64,000 nt of DNA from an uncultured bacterium (lineage in GTDB: Bacteria; Planctomycetota; UBA1135; GCA-002686595). The notes beneath the pieces are model-generated. The model was not told where the DNA came from and did not search any database. It saw only the letters and a program-made list of their open reading frames with translations. Position numbers and translations under genes: made by a program. Below, one piece after another: positions 43,173 through 58,409 of the stretch. Positions within the stretch are counted from its first letter, which is position 1, and each line of letters starts with the position of its first letter. The stretch lies in NCBI GenBank assembly GCA_937905825.1, contig CALCXM010000074.1, forward strand, positions 62,001 through 126,000. Direction: 5' to 3'.

Positions 43173-43320
43173 CCAGACACACTCCCTGCTGCGGTCGGCC
43201 CTTCTCCAAGAGGGGGCGGCTTTCAGAGGCGACGTCTCTACCTTCCTCGACGCGGCACCGTCATCCAGATAGCACCCATTCTTCCCGTTCCGTTCTCGCG
43301 GACGGGGGAGGATGACCGGT

Positions 43321-43395
43321 GCTGCTGTAGCTCAGTGGTAGAGCACTTCATTGGTAATGAAGAGGTCATGGGTTCAAATCCCATCAGCAGCTCCA
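43321..43395 (+). tRNA. tRNA-Thr (anticodon GGT)
   Basis: Acceptor GCTGCTG/CAGCAGC, anticodon stem CTTCA/TGAAG with loop TTGGTAA, T-loop TTCAAAT, encoded CCA. It lies 129 bases before tuf. Confidence 0.96.
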
Positions 43396-43524
43396 CACAC
43401 AATCGAAAACTTAACTCAGCTCTCTGGTCCCCTTCGGGGTTCGGGGGGCCTTCATTCCGGCGCCGACTCTCGGCATCGGAGAAACCACGGAAATGGGCCC
43501 AGCCCAACGACAAGCGCTAAGCAA

Positions 43525-44733
<1,209 letters not shown>

Positions 44734-44742
44734 TCATGAATG

Positions 44743-44770
44743 TCAAGCCAGCGCCTTGGCGCTGGCTTGA
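44743..44770 (+). terminator. Strong palindrome after tuf
   Basis: 13-bp perfect arms TCAAGCCAGCGCC / GGCGCTGGCTTGA separated by 2 bases, 9 bases after the tuf stop. Two further hairpins follow before rpmG, so partial readthrough is likely controlled here. Confidence 0.65.
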
Positions 44771-44782
44771 TCGTGAATAGAT

Positions 44783-44857
44783 GGAGGGCGGCTTCGGCTG
44801 CCTTCCAACCCTCTCTTCTTCGACTGAAGCTACGTGATCCCCACGGGGGGGCTTCAG
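44783..44857 (+). promoter_or_regulatory. Two hairpins in the rpmG leader
   Basis: First: 44783-44806, 10-bp stem (two G-U pairs) GGAGGGCGGC / GCTGCCTTCC closed by a TTCG tetraloop. Second: 44824-44857, CTGAAGC / GCTTCAG with an inner CCCC/GGGG. The rpmG start is 80 bases further on. Possible attenuator or RNA-stability element. Confidence 0.5.
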
Positions 44858-44937
44858 GAAGGTTGGGGGACTTTCCTCCACTTTCGATTCACACCGGGCA
44901 AGTCAGGCCCGCATACCCGTCCAACGCAGACCGTCCC

Positions 44938-45096
44938 ATGAAGATCAAGGAACGCTACGTCTTCCTCGAGTGCACCGAGTGCAAGAACCGCAACTACACG
45001 ACGCACAAGCGTCTGAAAGCGGCCTACAAACTCGAGAAAAGCAAGTACTGCCGCTTCTGCCGCAAGCACGTCCCGCACAAGGAAAAGAAGCTCTGA
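44938..45096 (+). CDS. rpmG: Ribosomal protein L33
   Basis: 52 residues from ATG 44938. Zinc-ribbon form with two Cys pairs, CTEC and CRFC. Conserved KNRNYTT and HKEKKL segments match L33. Position between tuf and secE is the usual one. Frame upstream of the ATG (from 44740) is not family-like. Confidence 0.96.
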   Translation: MKIKERYVFLECTECKNRNYTTHKRLKAAYKLEKSKYCRFCRKHVPHKEKKL

Positions 45097-45221
45097 TTCG
45101 AGCGGTCTGGACCGCCCATCAGGACTCTTGGCCTCGTCACGTTGACGGGCCGCCCTTCGGCTCCTCCCTCTTGGGGGGGGCAACTCACACAAACCACCCA
45201 ACGAATTAGGAGACAGCACAG

Positions 45222-45653
45222 ATGGCCTATAGAAAAGATCAAGGAAGGTTGGCGCGCATGGCCGCCTTCTGGTCCGTGGCTATCCTCATCTTCTACGGAT
45301 GTGTCTCCCTTCGCCAGGAGCTCGCAGGTCGCTTCGCTGACAGCCTCGGACAGCCCATGTTCGAAGGCGGGCGTATTCCGGTGGTGGGGGTTGATCTGAC
45401 CCCTGCGTTCCTGATCGCGACGATTTGTTGCATCGTTGGCTTCATCCTGCTTCACCGTTGGACTGAGTCTCCCAAGATTGCTGATTCCCTCATCGACACC
45501 GAGTCTGAGCTTCGCAAGGTCACCTGGCCGACCCTGCAAGAAGCGACTCAATCCTCCATCGTTGTCATCATGTGCGTGCTCGTGCTGATGGCGATCTTGG
45601 CGGGGTCGGACTACCTCCTTGGCCGCCTGATGAGTCGAGTTCTGCTCGGCTAG
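45222..45653 (+). CDS. secE: Preprotein translocase subunit SecE with N-terminal extension
   Basis: 143 residues. The conserved core at about 95-140 is ESELRKVTWPTLQEATQS followed by a single membrane helix and a short tail. In front lies an extension of about 90 residues with two extra hydrophobic helices (AAFWSVAILIFYGC and TPAFLIATICCIVGFILL), giving three membrane helices in total, as in the longer E. coli type. A GGAG about 10 bases before the ATG supports the start. Part of the SecYEG channel. Next gene is nusG, the usual order. Confidence 0.92.
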   Translation: MAYRKDQGRLARMAAFWSVAILIFYGCVSLRQELAGRFADSLGQPMFEGGRIPVVGVDLTPAFLIATICCIVGFILLHRWTESPKIADSLIDTESELRKVTWPTLQEATQSSIVVIMCVLVLMAILAGSDYLLGRLMSRVLLG

Positions 45654-45710
45654 TCCACTCGGACTTCAGTCACTTAAGGCCCAAGACCAACACAAACGAG
45701 GACGAATCAC

Positions 45711-46262
45711 ATGGCACTCAACTGGTACTTCATTCGCTGCCAATCTGGCCGCGAAGACAGCATCGCGCGCAACGCGGTGACCCGCATTAAGATTGCGGGC
45801 CTGCAAGACGTGGTGCCCCAGGTGTTGGTTCCGTTCGAGCGTGTGACCGATCTAAAGAACGGCAAGAAGCGCACGGTGAACCAGAAGCTGTACCCCGGCT
45901 ACCTGATGATTCAAGCGGAGATCGACGACCTCGAAGATCCCCGCAGTCACGCGATCCGATCCACTCTGCGCGCCGTTGACGGCCTGCGCGAGTTCCTCGG
46001 AAGCCGCGGCGAAGCGACGCCGCTCACTGAAACAGAAGTCTCTGGAATCCTCTCGAGGATGTCGGAGTCGGAGACCCGCCCGCAAGTCACGATTGGCATG
46101 CAGAAGGGTGATTTGGTCAAAATTAAGTCTGGGGCCTTTGACGGATTCGATGGAACCGTGGATGACGTCAACCCAGACAAAGGGACGGTCAAGGTCATTG
46201 TGACCATTTTTGGCCGGCCTACCCCTGTGGAACTCGAATACTGGGAAGTGGAGGCCGTTTAA
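45711..46262 (+). CDS. nusG: Transcription termination/antitermination factor NusG
   Basis: 183 residues, normal length. N-terminal NGN domain starts [21 protein letters not shown] and contains [14 protein letters not shown]-terminal KOW domain has [19 protein letters not shown] and [18 protein letters not shown]. Couples RNA polymerase to Rho or to the ribosome. Lies between secE and rplK; only one base separates it from the rplK start. Confidence 0.96.
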   Translation: MALNWYFIRCQSGREDSIARNAVTRIKIAGLQDVVPQVLVPFERVTDLKNGKKRTVNQKLYPGYLMIQAEIDDLEDPRSHAIRSTLRAVDGLREFLGSRGEATPLTETEVSGILSRMSESETRPQVTIGMQKGDLVKIKSGAFDGFDGTVDDVNPDKGTVKVIVTIFGRPTPVELEYWEVEAV

Positions 46263-46263
46263 C

Positions 46264-46689
46264 GTGGCAAAAGAAGTCACCGGCATGATCAAACTGCAAT
46301 GCCCCGCCGGGCAGGCAACCCCCGCACCACCCGTTGGCCCCGCTCTGGGTGCCCATGGTGTGAACATCGCGGAGTTTGTTAAGCAGTTCAACGACCGGAC
46401 CCGCGATCAAATGGGGATGATTCTCCCCGTCGTTATTTCCGTCTACAAAGACCGGACCTTCGACTTTGTGCTGAAGTCACCGCCTGCCGCGGTGTTGCTT
46501 ATGAAAGCAGCCAAAATCACCAAGGGCGCCGGTTGGGTCGGGACGGAAGTCGCAGGCTCGGTCTCCCGCAAGGATCTCGAAGAGATCGCAGAGATCAAGA
46601 AAAACGACTTGAACGCCCGTGACGTAGATCACGCTTGCCGCATCATTGCTGGCACAGCGCGGTCCATGGGCCTCAAAGTAGAGGACTGA
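46264..46689 (+). CDS. rplK: Ribosomal protein L11
   Basis: 141 residues starting with GTG 46264, one base after the nusG stop. This start gives the family N-terminus [16 protein letters not shown]; an ATG seven codons in would cut it short. Conserved [14 protein letters not shown] and the C-terminal rRNA-binding domain with [19 protein letters not shown] are present. Part of the GTPase-associated centre. Confidence 0.96.
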   Translation: MAKEVTGMIKLQCPAGQATPAPPVGPALGAHGVNIAEFVKQFNDRTRDQMGMILPVVISVYKDRTFDFVLKSPPAAVLLMKAAKITKGAGWVGTEVAGSVSRKDLEEIAEIKKNDLNARDVDHACRIIAGTARSMGLKVED

Positions 46690-46694
46690 TTCAC

Positions 46695-47381
46695 ATGGTT
46701 AACCGTAGCAAGCGATATACGAAAGCCGCCGAGATGGTGGACCGCACCAAGAACTATGATGCGGTCGAGGCCATCGGTCTCCTCAAGGAGCTCCCCGGCG
46801 CTAAGTTCGATGAGTCCTTCGAGGTCGTCGTCCGATTGGGCATCGATCCTCGAAAGACGGACCAACTCGTGCGTGGGGCTTGTTCCCTGCCGAACGGATT
46901 GGGCAAGACCATCAAGGTCGTCGTCTTCGCCGAAGGCGACAAGGCCGACGCCGCTCGGGAAGCAGGAGCTGACGAAGTCGGTTCTGGCGACCTGGCCGAC
47001 AAGATTGCCGGTGGCTGGATGGACTTCGACGTGGTGATCACGAGTCCTGACATGATGAAGCACGTCGGGCGCCTCGGTAAGGTCCTCGGTCCCCAGGGCA
47101 AGATGCCGAGTCCGAAGTCGGGCACGGTGACCCCTGATGTGGCGAACGCTGTCAAGGAATTCAAGGCTGGTAAGGTCGAGTTCCGGACGGACGCTGGCGG
47201 AAACGTCCACGCTGCCGTGGGCAAGCGCTCCTTCAGCACGGACGACCTGAACGAGAACCTGACGACTTTCCTCAACCACTTGGGAACCATGCGCCCCTCG
47301 GCTGTGAAAGGAAACTTCTTCACTAAGATCTCACTCTCGACCTCCATGGGGCCGGGACTCGTCATCAACTACGGAGGCTGA
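46695..47381 (+). CDS. rplA: Ribosomal protein L1
   Basis: 228 residues from ATG 46695 (five bases after the rplK stop). L1 motifs: FDESFEVVVRLGIDPRK, LPNGLGKT, the core GRLGKVLGPQGKMPSPKSGTV and the C-terminal KGNFFTKISLSTSMGPGL. L1 lines the L1 stalk and represses its own operon in many bacteria. Operon rplK-rplA-rplJ-rplL. Confidence 0.97.
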   Translation: MVNRSKRYTKAAEMVDRTKNYDAVEAIGLLKELPGAKFDESFEVVVRLGIDPRKTDQLVRGACSLPNGLGKTIKVVVFAEGDKADAAREAGADEVGSGDLADKIAGGWMDFDVVITSPDMMKHVGRLGKVLGPQGKMPSPKSGTVTPDVANAVKEFKAGKVEFRTDAGGNVHAAVGKRSFSTDDLNENLTTFLNHLGTMRPSAVKGNFFTKISLSTSMGPGLVINYGG

Positions 47382-47385
47382 TCCT

Positions 47386-47916
47386 GTGCCTAGCCTTGTT
47401 AAAGAACTGATTCACCAAGAGCTTGAGACCGCCTTTGATGGCGTCGAAGGACTTGTCATGGTGACCTTTGGGGGCCTGAGCGTTCAGGAAACCGAAGTGA
47501 TTCGAGGGGGAGTCGCCGCCGCTGGCGCTGACTTCAAAATGGTCCACAACAAGATCGCCCAAAAGGTCCTGGCCAGCAAAGGCTTGGAGTTCCCTGAGGG
47601 TACCTTCGAAGGAAACACGGGCATCGCTTACGGCGACGCCGAGGCCACGATCGGCGCTGCCAAGATCCTGACGGATCCGAAGCTCAAGAAAGCCGGCAAG
47701 GTCAAGATCAAGGGAGGCATGTTGGAAAGCAACGTGCTCAGCGCTTCGGACGCCACCGACTTGGCGGATGTCCCGGATCGCGACACCCTGCGCGCCATGA
47801 TGCTCGGAGCCATTAGTGGCCCTGCCCGCAGCTTGGTCGCAACCATCAACGCAGTTCCCGGCGGTTTGGCGCGAGTCATTCAGGCGCACTGCGATTCCGA
47901 GGGGGGCGAGGGCTAA
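47386..47916 (+). CDS. rplJ: Ribosomal protein L10
   Basis: 176 residues, GTG start at 47386, only 4 bases after rplA, so the long L10 leader that E. coli uses for autoregulation is missing. Family segments: VKELIHQELETAFDGVEGLV, FKMVHNKIAQKVL, and the C-terminal L7/L12-binding helix region (SLVATINAVPGGLARVIQAH). It anchors L7/L12 dimers to the ribosome stalk. Confidence 0.95.
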   Translation: MPSLVKELIHQELETAFDGVEGLVMVTFGGLSVQETEVIRGGVAAAGADFKMVHNKIAQKVLASKGLEFPEGTFEGNTGIAYGDAEATIGAAKILTDPKLKKAGKVKIKGGMLESNVLSASDATDLADVPDRDTLRAMMLGAISGPARSLVATINAVPGGLARVIQAHCDSEGGEG

Positions 47917-48084
47917 GCGCCACTCCGCCAATCTCAACCAGCTATGGGCTGGGAGCACCCCGCGTGTCTTCCGGCCAACAACAAAACACCTCCGGGGCAA
48001 TCCGGGGGGGCGGCATCCACAGAAGGGCGCTCGCCAATCCATCTACCTAATTCGTTTCGAACCCTCCTCCTAGGAGCCATTCCC

Positions 48085-48486
48085 ATGTCTGAAGAGGCAA
48101 CCGTCGCGCTCGAAGCCGACCTCCAAACCATCGCCGACCAACTGGACGGCTTGACCCTTCTCCAGGCCTCCAAACTCGTCAAGCATCTTGAGGAGAAGTG
48201 GGGCGTTAGCGCCGCTGCTCCTGTTGCTGTCGCAGCCGCCGGTGGCGGCGGTGGCGCCGCTGCCGAGGAAGAGCAAACTGCTTTCGACGTCATCTTGACC
48301 GCCGCAGGCGACAAGAAGATTCAGGTCATCAAAGAAGTCCGCGCCATCACTGGCCTGGGCCTCAAAGAAGCCAAAGCTGTTGTTGACGAGGCTCCCAAAG
48401 CGGTCAAAGAAGGCTGCACCAAAGAAGAAGCCGAAGAGATGAAGACTCAGCTCGAGGGAGCTGGCGCGTCCGTCGAGATTAAGTGA
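48085..48486 (+). CDS. rplL: Ribosomal protein L7/L12
   Basis: 133 residues from ATG 48085. The N-terminal dimerisation helix contains [18 protein letters not shown]; an Ala/Gly-rich hinge follows; the C-terminal factor-binding domain has [20 protein letters not shown] and [12 protein letters not shown]. It recruits EF-Tu and EF-G. It is 168 bases after rplJ, a longer gap than usual, and is followed by a structured intergenic region before rpoB. Confidence 0.97.
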   Translation: MSEEATVALEADLQTIADQLDGLTLLQASKLVKHLEEKWGVSAAAPVAVAAAGGGGGAAAEEEQTAFDVILTAAGDKKIQVIKEVRAITGLGLKEAKAVVDEAPKAVKEGCTKEEAEEMKTQLEGAGASVEIK

Positions 48487-48938
48487 TCTTGGCGCACGGA
48501 GGGGGGCGCCGCGTGCGTTCCCTAACCCGGGAGGTTCCCTCCCAGATCCGTGCGACTCTTTTGCAACAACTTACTCCACAAGCTAAAGGTCACCCAGGGG
48601 GTCAGGAAACTGGCCTTCGGGGGGGCTATTTGGTGTCTTGAGGACGCGGGGCCACGGCCTGCGCTCTCAATCTCCTCAATGAGGTTCACAACGACCCGAT
48701 TTCGGACCCGCTCTTCTGTTCGCTCTGCGAAGTCGAAGGGGGGGTGGATTTGGTCTGTTGAGACGTTACATTGGGGCTCGGTCTCAACCGTCTGAGTGGG
48801 GGCTTTGCGTACTTATGCTGTTTGTAGGTACGCGAACACTCGGCGCCGCGGATTTCTTTTCGATCGACCCCTTATCCGTACCTGTTGTCCGGGATCCAGC
48901 TGCCTTCGTGATCCGGACCTATCTGGTAAGTGGCTTCC
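48487..48938 (+). other. Long structured leader between rplL and rpoB
   Basis: 452 bases with no supported gene. The 5' part can form two competing hairpins (annotated separately). Two approximate direct copies of a G-run plus ATTTGGT..TTGAG motif lie at about 48620-48645 and 48738-48765. A GCGTAC / GTACGC hairpin follows around 48806-48834. Probably holds the rpoBC promoter and attenuation signals. Confidence 0.6.
48493..48554 (+). promoter_or_regulatory. Alternative hairpins after rplL (possible attenuator)
   Basis: CGCACG(GA) at 48493-48500 can pair with CGTGCG at 48512-48517 (short hairpin) or with TCCGTGCG at 48547-48554 (8 bp). The second would enclose the stem-loop GGGAGG ttc CCTCCC (48529-48543). 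The two folds exclude each other. Confidence 0.5.
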
Positions 48939-52655
<3,717 letters not shown>

Positions 52656-52680
52656 GCTCTAGCCGCCAAATCGAATCATA

Positions 52681-55600
52681 ATGGCCGAAGCGATCTATAA
52701 CCGCGTCAACGACTACGGCAGTGTCACGATCTGCCTTGCTTCTCCTGAGGATGTCCGTTCCTGGTCATTCGGAGAGGTCAAGAAGCCGGAAACCATCAAC
52801 TACCGGACCTACCGTCCGGAGCGCGATGGCCTTTTCTGCGAGCGTATCTTCGGTCCCGAGCGGGACTGGGAATGTGCTTGTGGCAAGTACAAGGGCATCA
52901 AGCACAAGGGCATCGTCTGCGACAAGTGTGGCGTGATGGTCACCCACAGCCGCGTGCGCCGCAAGCGCATGGGCCACATCAACCTGGCTGCACCGACTGC
53001 GCACATCTGGTTCTTCAAGGCCATGCCCTCACGTTTGGGCAACCTGCTTGGAGTCAAGGTTGCCAGCCTCGAGCGCGTGATCTACTTCCAGGACTACATT
53101 GTCGTCGACCCCGGTGACACGCCCCTCGAGGAGTACCAGTTGCTCACCGAGGACGAGTTCCGCGAGGCTCGCGCCAAGTATGGCTCCGAATTCGACGCCG
53201 ACATGGGCGCCGAAGCCGTGCGCAAGATGCTTGGCCGCTTGGACCTGCAGCAGCTCAGCGACGAGTTGCGCGAGGAGTTGATCTCCACCCGCTCCAAGCA
53301 ACGTCAAAAGGACATCATCAAGCGTTTGCGCACGGTCGAGATGCTGCGTGACTCGGAGAACAACCCGGAGTGGATGGTCTTCGACGTGATCCCCGTGATC
53401 CCGCCGGACCTGCGTCCCCTGGTGCTGCTCGATTCGGGCAACTTCGCGACCAGTGACTTGAACGACCTTTACCGTCGTTTGATCAACCGCAACAACCGCC
53501 TCAAGAAGCTGCTCGACCTCAACGCCCCCGAGGTCATCATTCGCAACGAGAAGCGCATGTTGCAGCAGTCTGTGGACGCGCTCTTCGACAACGGACGTTG
53601 TCGTCGGCCCGTGCTCGGTAGCTCCAACCGCCCGCTCAAGTCCTTGACCGACATGATCAAGGGCAAGCAGGGTCGCTTCCGCGAGAACCTGCTCGGTAAG
53701 CGCGTGGACTACTCCGCGCGATCCGTGATCGTCGTGGGCCCCGAGCTGCACTTGCACCAGTGCGGCATGCCCAAAACCATCGCCCTGGAGCTCTTCCAGC
53801 CCTTCATCATCCGGCGCCTCAAGGAGCTGGGCCTGGCCGACACCATCAAGTCTGCCAAGCGCATGCTCGAGCGTCGCGACGAGGACGTCTGGGACATCCT
53901 CGAGGAAGTGACCCGCGACCACCCGGTGCTGCTCAACCGCGCACCTACCTTGCACCGCATGGGCATCCAGGCTTTCGAGCCGGTGCTGATCGAGGGCAAC
54001 GCGATCCGTTTGCACCCGCTCGTTTGTGGCGGTTTCAACGCGGACTTCGACGGGGACCAAATGGCCGTCCACCTGCCCCTTTCCTACGAAGCGCAGATCG
54101 AAGCGTCGACCCTGATGCTGGCGAGTAACAACGTGTTCTCGCCCGCCAACGGTTCGCCCATCATTTCGCCTTCCCAGGACATGGTGCTCGGAATCTTCTA
54201 CCTGACCCGTCAGCCGATGGGGGACCAGGCCATCGCGAAGAAGAGCCTCTCTTCCTTGCAGGAACTGTTCTTGGCCTACGGCCACGGAACCACCAAGACT
54301 CACATGACTGTGCGAGTCAAGATGGAGCCGGGGACCCTGGTGAAGATGAGCAGCAAGGCGGAGCCAGTGCAAGTTGGCGACGATGGCAAGATCGACAACG
54401 CGGACGGCGACAAGCGTGTCTACTTGGAGACCACGATCGGTCGTGCGATCTTCAACGACATCCTTCCTCCCGGGATGCCGTTCTACAACTACGAGCTTTC
54501 CAAGCGTGGCGTCAGCGATCTGATCTCTGATTGCCACCGTTTGCTCGGTCGCGATGCGACGCTCAATCTGCTCGACATGCTGAAGGACCTGGGCTTCAAG
54601 TCCTCGACCCGCGCTGGTATGTCTTTCGGCAAGAGCGACATCCGTATTCCGGACACCAAGCCCGCTATCCTCAAGCGCACCCAAGACGAAGTGGACAAGG
54701 TGGAAGTCGCGTTCATGAAAGGTGTGATCACCGAGGGTGAACGCTACCTCAAGATCATCGACGCCTGGACCCACGCCCGAGAGGAAGTGGGGGAAGACTT
54801 GATGAAGGTCTTGTCCGCCGACTACGACACCGAAACCGGCTACGTGAACCCGATTCACTGCATGGTGACCTCCGGTGCGCGTGGTTCCGTTGACCAGGTT
54901 CGTCAGTTGGGTGGTATGCGAGGCCTGATGGCCAAGCCCAACGGCGACATCATCGAGACGCCCATCAAGGCAAACTTCCGTGAAGGCCTGAAGGTGCTGG
55001 AGTATTTCTCCTCGACCCACGGTGCTCGGAAGGGTCTGGCGGACACCGCTCTTAAAACCGCGGACGCGGGTTACCTGACGCGTAAGTTGACGGACGTGGC
55101 CCAGAACGTGGTGATCACGATCGAAGACTGCGGGACGCCCAACGGTGTGATCAAAGCCGTGGTCTACAAAGGCGACAAAGTGGCGGTTTCCCTGGCTCAG
55201 GGAATCCGCGGCCGCGTGGCCCGCGACACCATGGTTGACGTGGTCAGCGACGAAGTGGTCGTTCGCAAGAACGAGCTCATCACCGAAGAGATCGCCAATC
55301 GAATCGAGGCCCTAGGCCACGAGAAGATCTGGGTGCGCTCACCGCTGGCTTGCGAAGCACCTCTCGGCTGCTGCATGCGCTGCTACGGCATGGACCTCTC
55401 ACGGGGCACCATCGCGGAGCGCGGACTCGCCGTCGGCATCATCGCCGCCCAGTCGATCGGCGAGCCGGGTACTCAGCTCACCATGCGGACCTTCCACATC
55501 GGTGGTACGGCAAGTCGATCTGTGGAAGAGTCTGATTCCAAGGTGAAGCGCGACGGAAAGATCCTGTTTGGCACGACCTTGAAGTACGTGACCAACACGG

Positions 55601-57057
55601 AAGGCGAGGTCGTGACCCTCTCGCGGAACGGCGAGCTGCAGCTGGTGGATGACTCCGGTCGTGAAATCGATCGTTACTCCGTCCCGGTTGGTGCTGTGCT
55701 GAACGTGGCCGATGGTCAAGAGGTGAAAGCCGGTGAAGCCCTCTGTACATGGGACCCGCACAACGTGCCGATCCTGGCAGAGATGGGCGGTACCGTGCGC
55801 TTCGAGGACCTTCTAGAAGGCAAGACCCTGCGCAGTGAGAAGGACGCCCGCCACGGCTCCACTCGTATGCAGGTGACGGAGCACAAGGGTGACCTTCACC
55901 CGCAAGTTCTGATCATTGACGACAATGGCGACACCATTGCCCTCTACCCGGTTCCGGAACGTGCCTACATCGAAGTCGATGACGGCGCCAAGATTGCCGG
56001 CGGTCAGATCATCGCCAAGACGGCCCGTGAGGCCGCGGGTACCCAGGACATCACCGGTGGTCTTCCGCGCGTGACGGAGCTTTTCGAAGCCCGTCAGCCG
56101 AAGAACCCGGCCATCATCTCCGAGATCGAAGGTGTGGTGGAGCTCGGCGACAAGAAGCGTGGCAAGCGAACCATCATCGTGCGCGCCCTCGGCGACAACG
56201 GTGAGGTGATTCAAGAGCACGAACACGCGGTTCCTCAAGGCAAGCACCTACGCGTCCACAAAGGCGATGAAGTGCGCGCTGGCGAGCCCCTGGTCGACGG
56301 CCCTCTGCACCCCCAGGACATCCTGCGGATTCGTGGTGAAGAGGAACTCTTGGCCTACCTGATGAACGAAGTCCAGAACGTGTACCGCTCCCAGGGCGTG
56401 ACGATCGACGACAAGCACATCGAAACCATCTTGGCCCAAATGGTGCGCAAGGTGGAGGTCAAGGACTCCGGTGACTCTGAGTTCCTACCCGGTGCCGTGG
56501 TCGAGAAGTTCCGCTTCCGTCGTTCCAACGACGGGCTGCGCGCCGAGCGCAAGAAACCGGCCACCGGCCAGACCTTGCTCTTGGGCATCACGAAAGCGTC
56601 CCTGTCCTCGGACTCCTTCATCTCGGCGGCTTCCTTCCAGGAGACCACCAAGGTGTTGACCGAGGCGGCCATCGCTGGTCGTCGCGACTTCCTGATCGGC
56701 CTCAAGGAGAACGTTATCCTGGGCCACATGGTTCCCACGGGAACTGGCTTCCGGGATCACTACCGGACGCGGGTCAAGAAGAACATCGACTTCGGCGAGA
56801 TCGGCAGCGGATCGGGCTTTGCCTCGTCCCTGGATTCCGAGCTCGACGAGCTGTTCGGTGGGTCCGTCGGCCTGGATGCCGCAGCGGCAGCCCTGGCAGC
56901 CACGGGCTCCGATGGGGGAGGGACCGCCACGGTGACTGCCCTCCCGGCAGTGGCTGAGGATGCCCGCATCCTGGAAACTCCGGCGGAAACTCCCGATGAG
57001 GGAACCGACGCCGCACCCGACGAAACCGCTTCGGACGACGATTCGAAGACAGAATAA
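52681..57057 (+). CDS. rpoC: RNA polymerase beta' subunit
   Basis: 1458 residues. Zinc site Cys65, Cys67, Cys80 and Cys83 near the N-terminus (CACGKY and CDKCG). The catalytic NADFDGD is at 453-459, followed by [13 protein letters not shown]. Bridge-helix and trigger-loop segments are visible ([39 protein letters not shown]). The last ~70 residues are low-complexity and acidic (Ala/Pro/Thr/Asp/Glu), a lineage-specific tail beyond the omega-binding end. Co-transcribed with rpoB. Confidence 0.98.
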   Translation: MAEAIYNRVNDYGSVTICLASPEDVRSWSFGEVKKPETINYRTYRPERDGLFCERIFGPERDWECACGKYKGIKHKGIVCDKCGVMVTHSRVRRKRMGHINLAAPTAHIWFFKAMPSRLGNLLGVKVASLERVIYFQDYIVVDPGDTPLEEYQLLTEDEFREARAKYGSEFDADMGAEAVRKMLGRLDLQQLSDELREELISTRSKQRQKDIIKRLRTVEMLRDSENNPEWMVFDVIPVIPPDLRPLVLLDSGNFATSDLNDLYRRLINRNNRLKKLLDLNAPEVIIRNEKRMLQQSVDALFDNGRCRRPVLGSSNRPLKSLTDMIKGKQGRFRENLLGKRVDYSARSVIVVGPELHLHQCGMPKTIALELFQPFIIRRLKELGLADTIKSAKRMLERRDEDVWDILEEVTRDHPVLLNRAPTLHRMGIQAFEPVLIEGNAIRLHPLVCGGFNADFDGDQMAVHLPLSYEAQIEASTLMLASNNVFSPANGSPIISPSQDMVLGIFYLTRQPMGDQAIAKKSLSSLQELFLAYGHGTTKTHMTVRVKMEPGTLVKMSSKAEPVQVGDDGKIDNADGDKRVYLETTIGRAIFNDILPPGMPFYNYELSKRGVSDLISDCHRLLGRDATLNLLDMLKDLGFKSSTRAGMSFGKSDIRIPDTKPAILKRTQDEVDKVEVAFMKGVITEGERYLKIIDAWTHAREEVGEDLMKVLSADYDTETGYVNPIHCMVTSGARGSVDQVRQLGGMRGLMAKPNGDIIETPIKANFREGLKVLEYFSSTHGARKGLADTALKTADAGYLTRKLTDVAQNVVITIEDCGTPNGVIKAVVYKGDKVAVSLAQGIRGRVARDTMVDVVSDEVVVRKNELITEEIANRIEALGHEKIWVRSPLACEAPLGCCMRCYGMDLSRGTIAERGLAVGIIAAQSIGEPGTQLTMRTFHIGGTASRSVEESDSKVKRDGKILFGTTLKYVTNTEGEVVTLSRNGELQLVDDSGREIDRYSVPVGAVLNVADGQEVKAGEALCTWDPHNVPILAEMGGTVRFEDLLEGKTLRSEKDARHGSTRMQVTEHKGDLHPQVLIIDDNGDTIALYPVPERAYIEVDDGAKIAGGQIIAKTAREAAGTQDITGGLPRVTELFEARQPKNPAIISEIEGVVELGDKKRGKRTIIVRALGDNGEVIQEHEHAVPQGKHLRVHKGDEVRAGEPLVDGPLHPQDILRIRGEEELLAYLMNEVQNVYRSQGVTIDDKHIETILAQMVRKVEVKDSGDSEFLPGAVVEKFRFRRSNDGLRAERKKPATGQTLLLGITKASLSSDSFISAASFQETTKVLTEAAIAGRRDFLIGLKENVILGHMVPTGTGFRDHYRTRVKKNIDFGEIGSGSGFASSLDSELDELFGGSVGLDAAAAALAATGSDGGGTATVTALPAVAEDARILETPAETPDEGTDAAPDETASDDDSKTE

Positions 57058-57100
57058 TCATGCTTTCGCCGACAAGCTGCGAGGGGCCACCCTCCCGGGC

Positions 57101-57128
57101 TTGACGGCCAAGGCCAAATCCCTAGAAT
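57101..57128 (+). promoter_or_regulatory. Strong sigma70-like promoter before rpsL
   Basis: TTGACG at 57101-57106, 16-base spacer, TAGAAT at 57123-57128, 68 bases before rpsL and 44 bases after rpoC. It would make the str genes independent of rpoBC. Confidence 0.7.
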
Positions 57129-57195
57129 ACTCGGCCCTCCAAGTGGAGGACCTTCCTTCGACCGGCCCCACAAGGGGCGAAGAGACATCTCATTC

Positions 57196-57570
57196 ATGCC
57201 GACGATCAACCAGCTAGTCCGTAAGGGCCGTAAGCCGATCAAGAAGCGCTCCAAGTCGCCCGTCCTTGATTCCTGCCCCCAGCGTCGGGGTGTTTGCCTT
57301 CAAGTGAAGACGCAAACCCCTAAGAAGCCGAACTCCGCTCTGCGGAAGATCGCCCGTGTGCGTCTTTCGAACGGCAAGGAAATTACCGCTTACATCCCCG
57401 GCGAAGGCCACAACCTGCAGGAGCACTCGGTCGTGCTCGTGCGCGGCGGTCGCGTTCGTGACCTGCCCGGTGTGCGCTACCACATCCTGCGTGGAACCCT
57501 CGATGCTTCTGGTGTCGACGACCGTATGCAGGGCCGTTCCAAGTACGGAACGAAGCGTCCCAAGAAGTAG
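57196..57570 (+). CDS. rpsL: Ribosomal protein S12
   Basis: 124 residues, normal length. [11 protein letters not shown] start, decoding-centre segment [15 protein letters not shown] with the Lys residues that matter for streptomycin sensitivity unchanged, and the C-terminal [12 protein letters not shown]. First gene of the str unit with its own promoter. Confidence 0.98.
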   Translation: MPTINQLVRKGRKPIKKRSKSPVLDSCPQRRGVCLQVKTQTPKKPNSALRKIARVRLSNGKEITAYIPGEGHNLQEHSVVLVRGGRVRDLPGVRYHILRGTLDASGVDDRMQGRSKYGTKRPKK

Positions 57571-57702
57571 AGCGCGCGCCGCTCTCCTTCACCTTCGCCA
57601 CAGTTTCCTTCGCGTTCGCCAAAGAACTGATCCCTTCACGACCCCATTGAACAGGAACTCTTAGCCGAGATCGGCTGAGCCTGTCGTCACTGTCGAAACA
57701 GA

Positions 57703-58176
57703 ATGCCACGTAACTACAAGTCCACTGCCGTCTACATCAAGCCCGATCCCAAGCTGGGCTCGATGATCGTGTCGAAGTTCATCAACAAGCTGATGCTTGA
57801 CGGCAAGAAGAGCACCGCTCAAAAGATCTTCTACGATGCGATGGAGATCGCTTCCAAGCAGTTGCCCGATGCTGAGGACCAGTTGGAGATCTTCAACAAG
57901 GCCCTCGACAACGTGCGCCCCATGGTTGAGGTTCGCTCCAAGCGCGTCGGTGGTGCCAACTACCAGGTGCCCCGCGAAGTGAAGCGCAACCGCCAGCAGA
58001 GCCTCGCGATCCGTTGGATCGTGGACAACTCGCGCAAGAAGAAAGGCAAGCCCATGTCGGTGTGCCTCGCTGCGGAATTGGTCGACGCCTACAACGGCAC
58101 TGGCGCATCCGTGCAGTGGAAAGAGAACATCCACAAGATGGCAGACGCCAACCGCGCTTACGCTCACTACGCCTGA
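57703..58176 (+). CDS. rpsG: Ribosomal protein S7
   Basis: 157 residues, normal length. S7 segments: SKFINKLMLDGKKSTAQKI, the central GGANYQVPREVKRNRQQSLA (16S 3' domain binding) and WKENIHKMADANRAYAHY at the end. In most bacteria fusA follows directly; here two hairpins and a Tsr3-like gene come first. The stop codon itself overlaps a GATCGGGC / GCCCGATC hairpin (58175-58193). Confidence 0.97.
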   Translation: MPRNYKSTAVYIKPDPKLGSMIVSKFINKLMLDGKKSTAQKIFYDAMEIASKQLPDAEDQLEIFNKALDNVRPMVEVRSKRVGGANYQVPREVKRNRQQSLAIRWIVDNSRKKKGKPMSVCLAAELVDAYNGTGASVQWKENIHKMADANRAYAHYA

Positions 58177-58268
58177 TCGGGCGAAGCCCGATCTCGACCT
58201 TTTCAACGCCTGCGGCCTTCGGCCGCTGGCAGCGCGAGGAGCCGGGTCAACGAGGAGTAGAGTCAAGG

Positions 58269-58296
58269 AGCCAGCCTTTTTGGGCTGGCTTTTTCT
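58269..58296 (+). terminator. Rho-independent terminator after rpsG
   Basis: AGCCAGCC / GGCTGGCT, 8-bp stem, 6-base loop, followed by TTTTCT. The best classical terminator in the window. It ends the rpsL-rpsG transcript. Confidence 0.85.
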
Positions 58297-58343
58297 ATTG
58301 GCGCGTGGCGGTCCCTGACGTGCGTGTCCTTGGGGCTGTTGCT

Positions 58344-58373
58344 GCGGGTGCGGGTGCGGGTGCGGGTGCGAGT
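58344..58373 (+). repeat. Hexamer repeat (GCGGGT)4 plus one variant
   Basis: Four exact copies and one with a G-to-A change, between the rpsG terminator and the Tsr3-like start. If translated in the downstream frame it would code for Ala-Gly repeats. Confidence 0.9.
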
Positions 58374-58409
58374 TGGGTGTTGTGGGGGAGTTGGAGTCGC
58401 TTGGAGGGG

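Noticed and set aside
45097-45221. Search for tRNA-Trp between rpmG and secE
   Set aside because: No cloverleaf or CCA anticodon loop could be drawn; the region holds only short GC-rich stems.
53029-55020. Leftward open frame of 663 codons over rpoC
   Set aside because: Antisense shadow of rpoC; composition is His/Val/Leu-rich as expected of complementary codons.
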